A stretch of DNA of 64,000 nucleotides from CAIKMD01 sp963729935. GTDB taxonomy: Bacteria; Pseudomonadota; Alphaproteobacteria; ATCC43930; CGMCC-115725. The DNA lies in the NCBI GenBank assembly GCA_963729935.1, contig CAVSPW010000005.1, positions 806,001 to 870,000 of the forward strand, in the 5' to 3' direction. Of the stretch, positions 1-9,084 are shown one piece after another (position 1 is the stretch's first letter; each line of letters opens with the position of its first letter). The translations under genes and the position numbers were made by a program. Below the pieces are notes generated by a model. That model was not told where the DNA came from. It did no database searches and saw nothing but the letters and a program-made list of their open reading frames with translations.

Positions 1-98
1 AGAACGTCGTGGCCGGCGCCGACGAGGCGTTCGCACAGATGCGAGCCGAGAAAGCCGGCGCCGCCGGTCACGAGAATGCGCTTGCGTGTCGAGGTCAT
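1..98 (-). CDS. NAD-dependent epimerase/dehydratase, N-terminal fragment (UDP-glucuronate decarboxylase-like)
   Basis: Only the first 32 codons lie in the window; the gene runs off the left edge. The start ATG is at 98. The visible peptide begins MTSTRKRILVTGGAGFLGSH and carries the GxxGxxG dinucleotide-binding motif at residues 12-18, typical of extended short-chain dehydrogenases acting on nucleotide sugars. It lies 10 bases downstream of the UDP-glucose dehydrogenase stop on the same strand, so the two are probably co-transcribed. Dehydrogenase followed by decarboxylase would convert UDP-glucose to UDP-glucuronate and then UDP-xylose. That specific role is inferred from the neighbour; an epimerase is equally compatible with this fragment. 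Confidence 0.8.
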   Translation of the reverse strand, partial: MTSTRKRILVTGGAGFLGSHLCERLVGAGHDV

Positions 99-108
99 CG
101 CCTGATTC

Positions 109-1476
109 CTATCGCTTGACTTGGCTTTCGCGCCGCATTTCGCGGCGTTCGCGCTTGTCCGAAGGCTCGATCGGCGCGCGGCCGACGCTGACGTAATAAA
201 AGCCCGCGGCGGACATGTCGTGGGGCTCATAGATGTTGCGCAGATCGATCACCGTCGGCGTGCGCAACAGGCTCTTCACCCGCGCCAGATCGAGCGCGCG
301 GAACTCGTTCCACTCGGTGACGATCACCAGCGCGTCGGCATCCTTCATCGCGTCATAAGCGTTGGCGCAGAAGGCGACGTCATGCATGAGCTTGGCGGCC
401 TCCTTCATGCCTTCGGGATCGAAGGCGCGGATGGCCGCGCCGGCCTTTTGCAGCGACGGCACGATGACGAGGCTCGGGCTGTCGCGCATGTCGTCGGTAT
501 TGGGCTTGAAGGTGACGCCGAGGACGGCGAGGGTCTTGCCCTGGACGTTGCCGCCGCAAGCGCGAATGATGCGCTCGGCCATGCTTTGCTTGCGCTCCTC
601 GTTGACCCGGATGACCGCCTCGACGATCGTCATCGGCGAGGCCGCGTCCTGCGCGGTCTTCGCCAGCGCGAGGCAATCCTTCGGGAAGCACGAACCGCCA
701 TAGCCGGGCCCGGCATGAAGGAATTTGCGGCCGATCCGGCCGTCGAGCCCGATGCCCTTGGCCACATCCTGCACGTCGGCGCCGACGCGCTCGCACAGAT
801 CCGCGATCTCGTTGATGAAGGAGATCTTGGTGGCAAGAAAGCTGTTCGCGGCGTATTTCGTCAGCTCGGCCGTCTCGATCGAGGTGAAGAGAATCGGCGT
901 CTCGTTGAGAAAGAGCGGCCGATAGAGCTCGCGCATCACCGCGCGCGCCCGCTCGCTCTCGGCGCCGATTACGACGCGATCCGGCCGCATGAAGTCGCCG
1001 ATCGCCGAGCCTTCGCGCAGGAACTCGGGATTGGAAACCACGTCGAAATCCCCGTCGGGGCGCACGCGCCGCAGAGTTTCCGCGACCTTGCGGCCGGTGC
1101 CGACCGGCACGGTCGATTTGGTCACCACCACCGTATAGCGGTCGAGCGCGCGGCCAACTTCTTCGGCCGCGCCGAAAACGTAAGAGAGATCCGCATGGCC
1201 GTCGCCGCGGCGCGAGGGCGTGCCCACCGCGATGAAGACGGCGTCGGCCCGCTTGACGGCGGCCGGGAGATCGCTGGTGAAGGAGAGACGCTTGGCCGCG
1301 ACGTTGCTGGCGACGAGCTGATCGAGCCCGGGCTCATAGATCGGCATTTCGCCCCGCCTGAGGCGTGCGATCTTGTCCGCGTCCTGATCGACGCAGATCA
1401 CTTCGACGCCGAACTCCGAGAAACACGCCCCGGAGACGAGACCGACATAGCCCGACCCAATCACTGCGATACGCAT
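109..1476 (-). CDS. ugd: UDP-glucose 6-dehydrogenase
   Basis: Oxidises UDP-glucose to UDP-glucuronate with two NAD+, supplying acidic sugar for surface polysaccharide. The 455-residue protein has the N-terminal NAD motif GSGYVG (residues 7-12), the central helical dimer region, and the catalytic cysteine in GYGGSCFPKD (Cys263), followed by the C-terminal UDP-binding domain with the FKPNTDDMRDSPS segment. The ATG at 1476 is chosen over an upstream TTG because AGGAG lies six bases before it and the protein then starts with MRIAVIGSGYVG, the usual family start. It is followed on the same strand by a sugar-nucleotide epimerase/decarboxylase. Confidence 0.95.
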   Translation of the reverse strand: MRIAVIGSGYVGLVSGACFSEFGVEVICVDQDADKIARLRRGEMPIYEPGLDQLVASNVAAKRLSFTSDLPAAVKRADAVFIAVGTPSRRGDGHADLSYVFGAAEEVGRALDRYTVVVTKSTVPVGTGRKVAETLRRVRPDGDFDVVSNPEFLREGSAIGDFMRPDRVVIGAESERARAVMRELYRPLFLNETPILFTSIETAELTKYAANSFLATKISFINEIADLCERVGADVQDVAKGIGLDGRIGRKFLHAGPGYGGSCFPKDCLALAKTAQDAASPMTIVEAVIRVNEERKQSMAERIIRACGGNVQGKTLAVLGVTFKPNTDDMRDSPSLVIVPSLQKAGAAIRAFDPEGMKEAAKLMHDVAFCANAYDAMKDADALVIVTEWNEFRALDLARVKSLLRTPTVIDLRNIYEPHDMSAAGFYYVSVGRAPIEPSDKRERREMRRESQVKR

Positions 1477-1671
1477 GCACGCTCCTGTATGACCGAGGCA
1501 AGAACGCAACCCCGCGGTCAGAAATTCCGAAAATTCGGCGGCCCTGCCACCCGATGGCTAAGGCATTCGCGTGCGCCCGGCAAGGCGCCAAAGTAACCCA
1601 TTTCGTTCAACAGGTTGGAGAAATTCACCGATCGGATGGCGACGCCAGTGGCAATGCGCGGGGGCCCAGGC

Positions 1672-2886
1672 TCACGATACCGCGGCCAGAGACGACCGGT
1701 CCCGCCCGAATACGTCGTCGAGGAGACGCAGCGCCGCAGACCACCCGCAATCGGCTTCGACGCGCCGGCGAGCCTTCGAGCCGACCTCGCGGCCCCTGTC
1801 GCTCAAAGCGGCAACCACGCCGCTGGCAAAACCGGCCGCGCTCGCCGAGGAAAATACCTCCTCGCCGGGGGTGAATTCCAAACCGTCAAGCGCTGCCGGC
1901 GTCGCGACCACCGGCTTGGCCATCGCCATTCCTTCGAGCACGTTGTTCGCGATGCCGCGCGCAACGCGCAACGGCACCACGACCGCATCGGCATGCGCAA
2001 GATAGGGCCGGACATCCGCCGGGTTGCGGACGAGGTGGATGTCGCCATGGGCAAGGCTGCGCACCGCACGCGACGGGTGCGCGCCGACGATCCAAAAGTC
2101 GAGCGTCGGGACGCGATGTCGCAGCATGGTCATCACTTCCGTCGCGAACCACACCGCGCCTTCGATATTGGGCTGGTAATCCATCGCGCCGGCGAAGACG
2201 ACCGTCTTGCGGCCCTGCGGATAGGGATTGATGTAGTCCCGCTCCGGGCTGAACAAGTCGTGATCGACGCCATTGCGTATCGCCACGATATGTGCGGCCG
2301 CGCGTGGCGAGCGCCGCGCAAAGAGATTGGCCTCCGCGGCGGACGCAAAGAGTGCGTCATCGAACCGCGTGGCGACACGCTGCTCATGCGCCAACAAGAC
2401 CCGCTCCTGGCGCCAGCAAAGCTCGCTGCGCGGCCAGTGGCTGGTTTCGGCCGTTCGGCGCCATTGCTCCGATCGAACCTCGACCATGTCGACCACGCGT
2501 CGCACGAAGCGATAATCGTCGAGATAGGGCGCCATCCCGGACCCGCTGACGAAGGCGCGGCTCGGATGATGCGCGGCCATCGTCTCTGCAATCCAGCGCG
2601 CGAGCTGCGGATTGGCGCGATAAGCGGCGTTGACGGGCTTGCCCCGGGCGAAGGCCGCGACGCTCTTCATCCGCATGGCGGATCGACGGAGCCGCACGCA
2701 CATCACGCTCGCGCAAATCTCGCCGAGCATCGCGGCGTGGGGCGCGTCCTTGGCGTTCTCGTATAGGCAGCCCAGATGAACGCGATGGCTTGCCGCCAGG
2801 CGATGCAGCATATGCCATACTCGCACATTGTCGTCTCCCCCGGTCGGGAGCGGCATCCGCTGCGCGAGAAAGATCAAGTCGGACAT
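1672..2886 (-). CDS. Glycosyltransferase, GT4-like, of the PEP-CTERM/EpsH1-associated sugar transferase type (TIGR03087-like)
   Basis: Predicted cytosolic GT-B glycosyltransferase of 404 residues, likely adding a sugar in exopolysaccharide assembly. The N-terminus (LIFLAQRMPLPTGGDDNVR, then HRVHLGCLYEN) matches the style of the exosortase-associated sugar transferase family. The C-terminal half has the GT4 nucleotide-sugar region with EGMAMAKPVVATPAA and its conserved glutamates. The ATG at 2886 is used; a TTG one codon earlier is possible and neither has a strong Shine-Dalgarno sequence. Donor and acceptor cannot be read from sequence. It sits 195 bases upstream of ugd on the same strand, so a joint role in one polysaccharide is plausible. 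Confidence 0.8.
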   Translation of the reverse strand: MSDLIFLAQRMPLPTGGDDNVRVWHMLHRLAASHRVHLGCLYENAKDAPHAAMLGEICASVMCVRLRRSAMRMKSVAAFARGKPVNAAYRANPQLARWIAETMAAHHPSRAFVSGSGMAPYLDDYRFVRRVVDMVEVRSEQWRRTAETSHWPRSELCWRQERVLLAHEQRVATRFDDALFASAAEANLFARRSPRAAAHIVAIRNGVDHDLFSPERDYINPYPQGRKTVVFAGAMDYQPNIEGAVWFATEVMTMLRHRVPTLDFWIVGAHPSRAVRSLAHGDIHLVRNPADVRPYLAHADAVVVPLRVARGIANNVLEGMAMAKPVVATPAALDGLEFTPGEEVFSSASAAGFASGVVAALSDRGREVGSKARRRVEADCGWSAALRLLDDVFGRDRSSLAAVS

Positions 2887-3088
2887 CAAAACGTTACCGG
2901 AAATGTCGTGAAGCGCCTCACTTGCAGTGCAAGGCGCTCAATTATGCCCTGAATTTCGTTAACGCCTTGCTAAGGATCGTCACAGATCCCGGTTGCGCCG
3001 GCGCAAAGCGCTCCGCAATCCGAGCGCGAAGGCCGTGGCGGAAATTAACGCTCTACTCAGAAATCAGGGCCGGGCGCGCCCTGTCGGC

Positions 3089-3256
3089 TTAATCCGCCGC
3101 CAAGCCTTTGCCGGGCTTCCAAAGAGGCTCTTCGGAACCGCCCAGGGCCGAATCCAACCGCGCGACATATTTTACTTTGCGTTTCATCTCGTCATCGCCG
3201 AGGGCCACCGCGATGCGGCGATAGCGCCTCGCCATTTCCCATAACGACCCATCCAC
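3089..3256 (-). CDS. Possible small helical hypothetical protein
   Basis: A 55-codon frame from a GTG at 3256 (preceded by GGAGATGGA) ending in TAA. The product contains LWEMARRYRRIAVALGDDEM followed by a KRK-rich helix, a pattern like small alphaproteobacterial helical proteins with ARxYR and KRxMLxxA motifs. An in-frame ATG at 3235 would give a shorter protein; the frame is also open upstream to 3322 but crosses a GC-rich hairpin. An opposing frame on the plus strand has no recognisable features. No function is proposed. The flanking stretches (2887-3088 and 3257-3400) show no other gene. Confidence 0.35.
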   Translation of the reverse strand: MDGSLWEMARRYRRIAVALGDDEMKRKVKYVARLDSALGGSEEPLWKPGKGLAAD

Positions 3257-3278
3257 AACCGATCTCCATCTCCCGTCA

Positions 3279-3296
3279 CCTCCCCGTCCGGGGAGG
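3279..3296. repeat. GC-rich inverted repeat
   Basis: CCTCCCC and GGGGAGG form a perfect 7-bp stem around the 4-base loop GTCC. There is no T-tract on either side, so it is not a typical intrinsic terminator. It resembles short REP-like palindromes found between genes. Confidence 0.5.
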
Positions 3297-3400
3297 TTGT
3301 TAGCAACCGAACTTGTCATCATTGAGGCGACGATGCGGCAGGAGGATTCTATCCGGCCCTTCGCTTCGACGGCGTTAACGGCGCGGCGCGGAGCGCGCCA

Positions 3401-3431
3401 AAAGAAAACGGGGCGGCCCGAAGGCCGCCCC
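3401..3431 (-). terminator. Rho-independent terminator of the BBP2 porin gene
   Basis: Read on the minus strand: GGGGCGGCC, loop TTCG, GGCCGCCCC (9-bp perfect stem, 3410-3431), followed by GTTTTCTTT. It lies 27 bases after the porin stop codon. Confidence 0.9.
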
Positions 3432-3457
3432 GCATTCGATGAAAGCGCTCTCTGTCT

Positions 3458-4768
3458 TTAGAAAGCGATGATGCCGTCGACCGAAAAGAGGAACTGGTCG
3501 TCCTTCGTACCGGCCGAGGTCGCGCTCGCATTGAAGGCATGCGATCCCGGATTCATGCCCCAAGCATGGTCCCAACGGAATTCGGGACGAATGGTCAGGT
3601 TCAATCCCAGCGGCATCGCCGGCAAGGGCGGCTTGTAGTTGGCGCCCAGGGTGAGCTCCATATAGGTCGCTTTGCCGTTATTGTAGGTCGTGCTGTAGAT
3701 CGTATTGGATGTCGAGATGCCGCGTTGAGCGTTGTCCAATGCTTGGCTCTCGAGAACCGATCCCACGAAGAAGCCCTGATCGTCGCGATAGACTTCACCG
3801 CGAAGGCCGAAGCTCAGCTGATCGTTAAATTGGTAGATGCCATAAAGGGCAGCACCTTCCGCGGTCGCGCGATTGAGATCGTCCCGAATGTAGTTAATCT
3901 CGTTCGCGATCGTGAGCGCATCGCTGACCTTATAGCTCGACGTGATGTCGTAGATCTGACGCGAGTAATGATTGCGATCGGGCGCGGGACCGACCCCGCC
4001 CTTCACATAACCGTTCTCAGGCCCGAGATGCGAGAGCGCCAAGATCGTCAGGTTCGGGATCGGATTGTTGATACCGAGGCCGAAAAGCACCGAGGCCGCC
4101 GAGGTATTGTCGCCGCCGCGAGTCGGAAGCCACGCATTGATACCCGTGTCGACGCCCGCCCAAAGGTCGAACATCGAGTTGATATGGCTGACGCTCTGAA
4201 CGCCGGTATGCTTGAAGGGCAAGCCGTAATTGAAGATGTACGAATGCGTGTAGAAAAAATTCCCGGTCGCATCGATGACTTCATATCCGATCGGGGTCGA
4301 GTACATGCCGGCCTTCAGGTCGACGCCGCCGGAGAACACGACCGGCAGATGCGCCTGGCCGTTGAACTCGGTCACGTCAACCTGGTAGGGGCTGTTGGTC
4401 GCCCGGTCCCACACGCCGAAGAAATGGGTGATGCGCGCATCGGTGCCGTAGAACATCTGGGCCTTGAAGCCCCAATCGAGCCCGGTCGCTGCCGGATCGA
4501 GATCCTTTTCCGCCGTCAACATGAGTTGGTTCATGCGGAAGGAATTGGATCGATCGGTGAAAAGCTGACCGAAATTGGTGTTGTTGGTCGGATCGTCAGG
4601 GTTGAGGTTGGTGCCTCCCTCGACATGGCCCGAGAACATCACGGGTCCAACCATCGGATGCGGCGGCGGGGCTGGCGGCGTCGCGTCATCCGCGCGCGCG
4701 GGCGCCGAGACGGCCACTCCGATCAACAATGCGACGGCGGCAGTGCCGGCAAGGAAATTACGATTCAT
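3458..4768 (-). CDS. Outer-membrane beta-barrel porin, BBP2/OmpL-like
   Basis: A 436-residue exported protein with a cleavable signal peptide (MNRNFLAGTAAVALLIGVAVSA, then an ARA|DD-like site) and a Pro-rich linker. The rest is alternating-residue beta-strand sequence typical of the BBP2 putative porin family: a SFRMNQLMLTAEKDLD strand, DWGFKAQMFYGTDAR, KAGMYSTPIGYEVIDA and FRWDHAW near the end. The last residue is Phe (DGIIAF), the usual signal for BAM-mediated insertion. The ATG at 4768 has AGGTGAG seven bases upstream. It is monocistronic with its own terminator and divergent from the AsmA-like gene. The substrate is unknown. Confidence 0.85.
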   Translation of the reverse strand: MNRNFLAGTAAVALLIGVAVSAPARADDATPPAPPPHPMVGPVMFSGHVEGGTNLNPDDPTNNTNFGQLFTDRSNSFRMNQLMLTAEKDLDPAATGLDWGFKAQMFYGTDARITHFFGVWDRATNSPYQVDVTEFNGQAHLPVVFSGGVDLKAGMYSTPIGYEVIDATGNFFYTHSYIFNYGLPFKHTGVQSVSHINSMFDLWAGVDTGINAWLPTRGGDNTSAASVLFGLGINNPIPNLTILALSHLGPENGYVKGGVGPAPDRNHYSRQIYDITSSYKVSDALTIANEINYIRDDLNRATAEGAALYGIYQFNDQLSFGLRGEVYRDDQGFFVGSVLESQALDNAQRGISTSNTIYSTTYNNGKATYMELTLGANYKPPLPAMPLGLNLTIRPEFRWDHAWGMNPGSHAFNASATSAGTKDDQFLFSVDGIIAF

Positions 4769-5219
4769 CTGTTCTCACCTCTTTCTCGAGACCATTCACA
4801 CGCACCCATCGGCACCAGGTCCCCTTGGCGCCTATTTTCTGGGCAAAATGCCTAGTAATCCTACAACAAAACGCTCGCACCGAAGGTCTTGGCGCCTTTG
4901 ATCAAGCATTGTGCAATTTAGCTGCCAGATATCGCAATCCGTCGAAATGCTGATTGAGACAACAGAGCGTGATTGCATTCTCATCGTCCATTTTCTTACG
5001 GATGATGCTTCCACAAATCAACCACTGAGCAGATGCACACAAGCGGAATCCCGCAGAGTGATGCTGGAAAGTCACAGAGTTTACGCAATTGCAGCATACT
5101 AAAATTGAGGGCCGCGCCACGGCGGCCGCATGGCTACCGCGCCATCGACGGTTAATCTAGAATAAATCGGAGAGAACCCAGGGCCGCGCTGCGCGCCCGC
5201 GCCAGAGGAGGCCGTCGCC
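4769..5219. other. Gene-free divergent intergenic region
   Basis: About 450 bases between the BBP2 porin (minus) and the AsmA-like gene (plus). It is clearly less GC-rich than its surroundings, especially 4850-5110, as expected for two divergent promoters. Short frames (for example 4911-5102 plus) have no recognisable motif or convincing ribosome-binding site. Nothing else was recognised. Confidence 0.6.
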
Positions 5220-7154
5220 GTGAAAAAGCTTTTGATCGGTTTGGCGGTGGTGATCGTCGTGATCGTCGCTGCCGCGTTCGTCGTTCCGTTCTTCATCCCG
5301 CTCGATACGTACAAGGCAAAGATCGTCGCGCTCGTCAAAGACGAGACCGGGCGGGATTTGCGGATCAGTGGGCCGGTCAGCTTTTCCCTACTGCCGAGCC
5401 TCGCGCTCGAGGCGAATGACGTTGTCCTGTCCAATGCGCCGGGAGCGGCATCGCCGAACATGGTGCAGCTGAAGACCCTCGAGGTGAAACTGCGCCTTTT
5501 GCCCCTGCTGCATGGCGCGATCGCCGTCGACCAATTCAAGCTTACCGCGCCGGCCATCGCCTTGGAGGTCGACAAGCAAGGACGACCGAACTGGGTCTTC
5601 ACCCCCGCGCCCAAGCCCGCCGCGCCACCCTCGGCGCCTGCCGCGCAATCGGGAGCCGGGGGCGGCGTTCCGACGATCAGCCTCGGCGATGTCAGCATCG
5701 TCAACGGCCAGGCAAGCTATCTCGATCAACGCAGCGGCGAAAAACGCGTGCTGAGCGACATCAATGTAAACCTCTCTCTGCCGAGCTTCGCCGGACCGTT
5801 CGATGCCAAAGGCTCGGCGACTTGGAACGGCGAAAAAATTGCCCTCACCCTCGCGGTTGCAAAGCCGGAAGCCTTGCAGAGCGGCGGCACGAGCGCGCTC
5901 AACCTCGCGCTCCAGGCCGCGCCGATCACTTTTAATTTCAAGGGCGAGGCGACGGGCGCAACCTTGGCGAAGCTCAGCGGCACGGCGGATCTTGCCGTGC
6001 CCTCGGTGCGGGGCGTCGCCAAATGGCTTGGCGTCGCGTTCGAGGCACCCGGCACCGGCTTCGGACCGCTCACCATCAAGGGCAAAGTCGATGTCGGCAA
6101 TTCAAAAATGGCCTTCACGAATGCCGCGCTTTCCTTCGATGCGATCAAAGGCACCGGCGGCGTCACGCTCGACACGCATAATGCGCGGCCCGTTCTTTCC
6201 GGCCGTCTCGACATCGACAAGCTCGACGTCAATCCTTATCTGACGCCTGAAGGCGCAACGGCGCCGGCCCCGGCGCAAGCGGCGCCAGGCACGACACCGC
6301 CGGCGCCCGGCCCGGCGCAAGCGGGCAAATCCTCCGGATGGAGCGACGCACCGATCGACCTCTCGGGCCTGAAGGCGGCCGATGCGGATTTCGATTTCAC
6401 CGCCAACGCGATCCTTTACCGCAAGATCGCGATCGGCAAGAGCGTGCTCACCTTGCATCTGAAAAACGGGCGCTTCGAGGCCGATTTGAGCGAGATGGCG
6501 CTTTATCAGGGCAAGGGCCAAGGCAAGGTGGTGGCGGATGGCAGCGGAGCGGTGCCGGCGATCGCGGCCGATTTCGACCTCGCGGGCGTCGCGATTCAAC
6601 CCTTGCTGCGCGATGCGGCGAATTTCGACCGGTTGACCGGCAATGGCAACCTCGCGCTCGATGTGTCGGGCCACGGCAAGAGCCAACGCGAGATCGTCTC
6701 GTCGCTCAACGGCAAGGGCAACCTCAACCTCGCCAACGGCAAGATCGAGGGCGTCAATATCCTCGCCTTCGCGAAGAACATTGCGTCCGCCGCAACGGGG
6801 GCCCAGGGCGGCGCCAACGAGACCGATTTCGGCGCGCTGACCGGCACTTACACGATCGCCAACGGAATCCTGCACAACACCGATCTGAAGCTCACTTCGC
6901 CCGAAGTGCCGATGACCGGCGCCGGCACGGTCGATCTGCCGTTACGCCAAGTCGACTACAAGCTGACGCCGAGCGTGGCCGGCTTGCTCGCTGTCCCGGT
7001 AACGATTTCCGGGCCGTGGGATAATTTGAGCTATCGGCCCGATTTGGCCGGCGTGGCGAAAGGCGTGGCTCAGGATCCCGGAAAGGCGCTCGACGTCTTG
7101 AAGGGCCAAGGCTCAAGCGGAAAAGACCTACTGAAGGGCCTGCTCGGCAAATAA
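5220..7154 (+). CDS. AsmA family protein
   Basis: A 644-residue inner-membrane-anchored envelope protein. One N-terminal transmembrane segment (LLIGLAVVIVVIVAAAFVV) is followed by the AsmA domain start (PLDTYKAKIVALVKDETGRD, ISGPVSFSLLPSLALEANDV) and a long periplasmic repeat region with a Pro/Ala-rich linker near residues 345-370. The C-terminus has the AsmA_2-type pattern (FDLAGVAIQPLLRDA, RLTGNGNLALDVSGHGKS, GTVDLPLRQVDYKLTP). AsmA-like proteins are implicated in phospholipid transport and outer-membrane assembly. The start is GTG at 5220 with AGAGGAGG 10 bases upstream. It is followed after 28 bases by the OGT genes, so it may head their transcript. Confidence 0.9.
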   Translation: MKKLLIGLAVVIVVIVAAAFVVPFFIPLDTYKAKIVALVKDETGRDLRISGPVSFSLLPSLALEANDVVLSNAPGAASPNMVQLKTLEVKLRLLPLLHGAIAVDQFKLTAPAIALEVDKQGRPNWVFTPAPKPAAPPSAPAAQSGAGGGVPTISLGDVSIVNGQASYLDQRSGEKRVLSDINVNLSLPSFAGPFDAKGSATWNGEKIALTLAVAKPEALQSGGTSALNLALQAAPITFNFKGEATGATLAKLSGTADLAVPSVRGVAKWLGVAFEAPGTGFGPLTIKGKVDVGNSKMAFTNAALSFDAIKGTGGVTLDTHNARPVLSGRLDIDKLDVNPYLTPEGATAPAPAQAAPGTTPPAPGPAQAGKSSGWSDAPIDLSGLKAADADFDFTANAILYRKIAIGKSVLTLHLKNGRFEADLSEMALYQGKGQGKVVADGSGAVPAIAADFDLAGVAIQPLLRDAANFDRLTGNGNLALDVSGHGKSQREIVSSLNGKGNLNLANGKIEGVNILAFAKNIASAATGAQGGANETDFGALTGTYTIANGILHNTDLKLTSPEVPMTGAGTVDLPLRQVDYKLTPSVAGLLAVPVTISGPWDNLSYRPDLAGVAKGVAQDPGKALDVLKGQGSSGKDLLKGLLGK

Positions 7155-7182
7155 GCGGGAGCCCCATCGGTTCGCATGCGTG

Positions 7183-9084
7183 ATGACTGACACAAGGGCC
7201 GCGCCTCTCGAAGCGCACGAGGCGCACGCCATCGCGGAACTCGAAGCCCGCGAACTGCCGGCGGCGATCGCGCGGCTGCGCGCCGCCATAGAACGAGATC
7301 CGTCTCGTTCCGATCTATACCTGCTGCTCGCGCAAGGCTATTGCCGCGCCGGCGAGTTCGGCCATGCGATTCAGGCCTTCGAGCGAACCCTCGCCCTCGC
7401 CCCCGATCATTTTGTCGCCTACCGCATCGCGGCAGACGCGGCGCTCGCCGAATCGAAGAAGGCCGCCGGGGCCGGCGCCAACAAGGCCAGCCGCGATCTC
7501 GCCAAATTCGCCGCCCTCTACCTGCTTGCGCTCGGCAAGCGCCAGAATCGGCAGCGGCTCGATGCCGCCGAGGCGAGCTTGCGCGAGACCGTGACCCTTG
7601 ATCCGAAATGTGCCGAGGGCTTTTGGGCCTTGGGCGAGTTCCTTCAATCGCGGGGCCGCAACGGCGAGGCCGAAAAGCTGCTGCGGCGCGCGATCGCGCT
7701 CGATCCGCGCCAACCGCATTTCTATGTCACGCTGGGCAAGACATTCCAGGCGCGCGATCGCGTCGCGGAGATGACCGCGGCTTACCGCAAGGCGCTCGCC
7801 TTGAATCCGTCCTTGCGCCAAGTGCGCGACGGCCTCGAATCGATCCCGCTTCTCAACATGCTCTACGACGATGCGAAGACCGCCCAGGAAATCTACGCCG
7901 CGCATCGCGTCTGGGGCGAAGAAGTGGCCGGGGAATTTCGCGCCGCCGCCGCGGCCGCCCCGCGCTTCGCCAACAGCCGCGATCCGGAGCGGCGGCTGCG
8001 TGTCGCCTATCTCTCGGGGGATTTCCGTTATCACGCCGTAAGCTTTTTCTTTCAGCCCCTGCTTGCGCACCACGATCCGGCCGCGGTCGAGGTTTTCTGT
8101 TATGCCGAAATCGAGGATCCCGACCCCGTGACGGCCTATCTCCAACGCCTCGCCGGCACCTGGCGCGATACAAGCGCGCTGACGGACGAGGCGCTGCGGG
8201 CACAGATGCGCGCCGACGGCATCGACATCGCAATCGATCTTGCCGGCCATACCGGCAACAATCGATTGAGGGCGCTGGCGGTCAAGCCCGCGCCGGTGAC
8301 CGCGACTTGGCTCGGCTATCCCGCCACCACCGGGCTCGCTGCGATCGATTGGCGCATCACCGATGCATGCGCCGACCCGCCGGGTCAGGAGGCGTTTTAC
8401 AGCGAAAGACTCTGGCGCCTGCCGGGCGTCTTCCTGTGCTTTGGTGCCTATATCACGCAAGTACCCGAGCCGGCGCCGGCGCCGGTCTTGCGCTGTGGTC
8501 ACATCACTTTCGGCTCCTTCAACAACCCGCAGAAAATTTCATCGTCTGCGGCGCATGCATGGGCGCTTATTCTCGATGCCGTTCCCGGTTCGCGGTTGAT
8601 TCTCAAATCGCCCACCTTCCTCGAACCGATCCGCCGACAACATCTTCTCGACGTGTTCGCCGCGCATGGCGTCGGACCCGACCGCATCGAGCTGCGCCTG
8701 CCGCAACCCGCCTTACCGGACCATCTCGGTTCTTATGCCGAGGTCGACATCGCGCTTGACCCGTTCCCTTATAACGGCACGACCACCACATGCGAGGCGA
8801 TGTGGATGGGCGTCCCCGTCGTTACCCTCGTTGGCGATCGTCACTCGGCCCGCGTCGGCTTCGATCTCGTGAGCCAAGTGGGCTTGGCCGGATTGGCGGC
8901 ACCCGATATCGATGCCTATGTCGCGTCCGCGGTGGCGCTCGCCGGCGACTGCGCGCGGCTTCAAGAAATGCGGAGCGAGCTTCGTGGACGCATGCGTGCT
9001 TCGCCGCTATGCGATGCGCCGCGCTTTGCACGCGACTTCGAAGAGGGATTGCGCATGATGTGGCGAGAGTGGTGCCGCGGATGA
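7183..9084 (+). CDS. TPR protein with O-GlcNAc transferase (GT41/SPINDLY-type) catalytic domain, copy 1
   Basis: A 633-residue predicted cytosolic glycosyltransferase. Residues ~10-240 are tetratricopeptide repeats for protein binding; residues ~265-630 are a GT41 domain. Visible active-site elements are GDFRYHAVSFF (His284, catalytic-base position in bacterial OGTs), GHTGNNRLRAL, TWLGYPATTG, FGSFNNPQKIS (Lys451, UDP-contacting position) and the diphosphate loop NGTTTTCEAMWMGVPVVTL. It probably transfers a sugar to Ser/Thr of a protein; the target is unknown. The start is ATG 7183; a GTG at 7180 immediately precedes it. The stop overlaps the next gene's ATG (ATGA), implying translational coupling. 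Confidence 0.9.
   Translation: MTDTRAAPLEAHEAHAIAELEARELPAAIARLRAAIERDPSRSDLYLLLAQGYCRAGEFGHAIQAFERTLALAPDHFVAYRIAADAALAESKKAAGAGANKASRDLAKFAALYLLALGKRQNRQRLDAAEASLRETVTLDPKCAEGFWALGEFLQSRGRNGEAEKLLRRAIALDPRQPHFYVTLGKTFQARDRVAEMTAAYRKALALNPSLRQVRDGLESIPLLNMLYDDAKTAQEIYAAHRVWGEEVAGEFRAAAAAAPRFANSRDPERRLRVAYLSGDFRYHAVSFFFQPLLAHHDPAAVEVFCYAEIEDPDPVTAYLQRLAGTWRDTSALTDEALRAQMRADGIDIAIDLAGHTGNNRLRALAVKPAPVTATWLGYPATTGLAAIDWRITDACADPPGQEAFYSERLWRLPGVFLCFGAYITQVPEPAPAPVLRCGHITFGSFNNPQKISSSAAHAWALILDAVPGSRLILKSPTFLEPIRRQHLLDVFAAHGVGPDRIELRLPQPALPDHLGSYAEVDIALDPFPYNGTTTTCEAMWMGVPVVTLVGDRHSARVGFDLVSQVGLAGLAAPDIDAYVASAVALAGDCARLQEMRSELRGRMRASPLCDAPRFARDFEEGLRMMWREWCRG

Noticed and set aside
121..1596. 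Long plus-strand frame of 491 codons opposite ugd
   Set aside because: It is the reverse shadow of ugd; the translation is Arg/His/Ala-rich with no domain, while the minus strand encodes a full-length enzyme.
8790..9080. N-terminal extension of the second OGT
   Set aside because: The extra ~97 residues are Arg-rich shadow of the first OGT; the ATGA overlap at 9081 gives the proper start.
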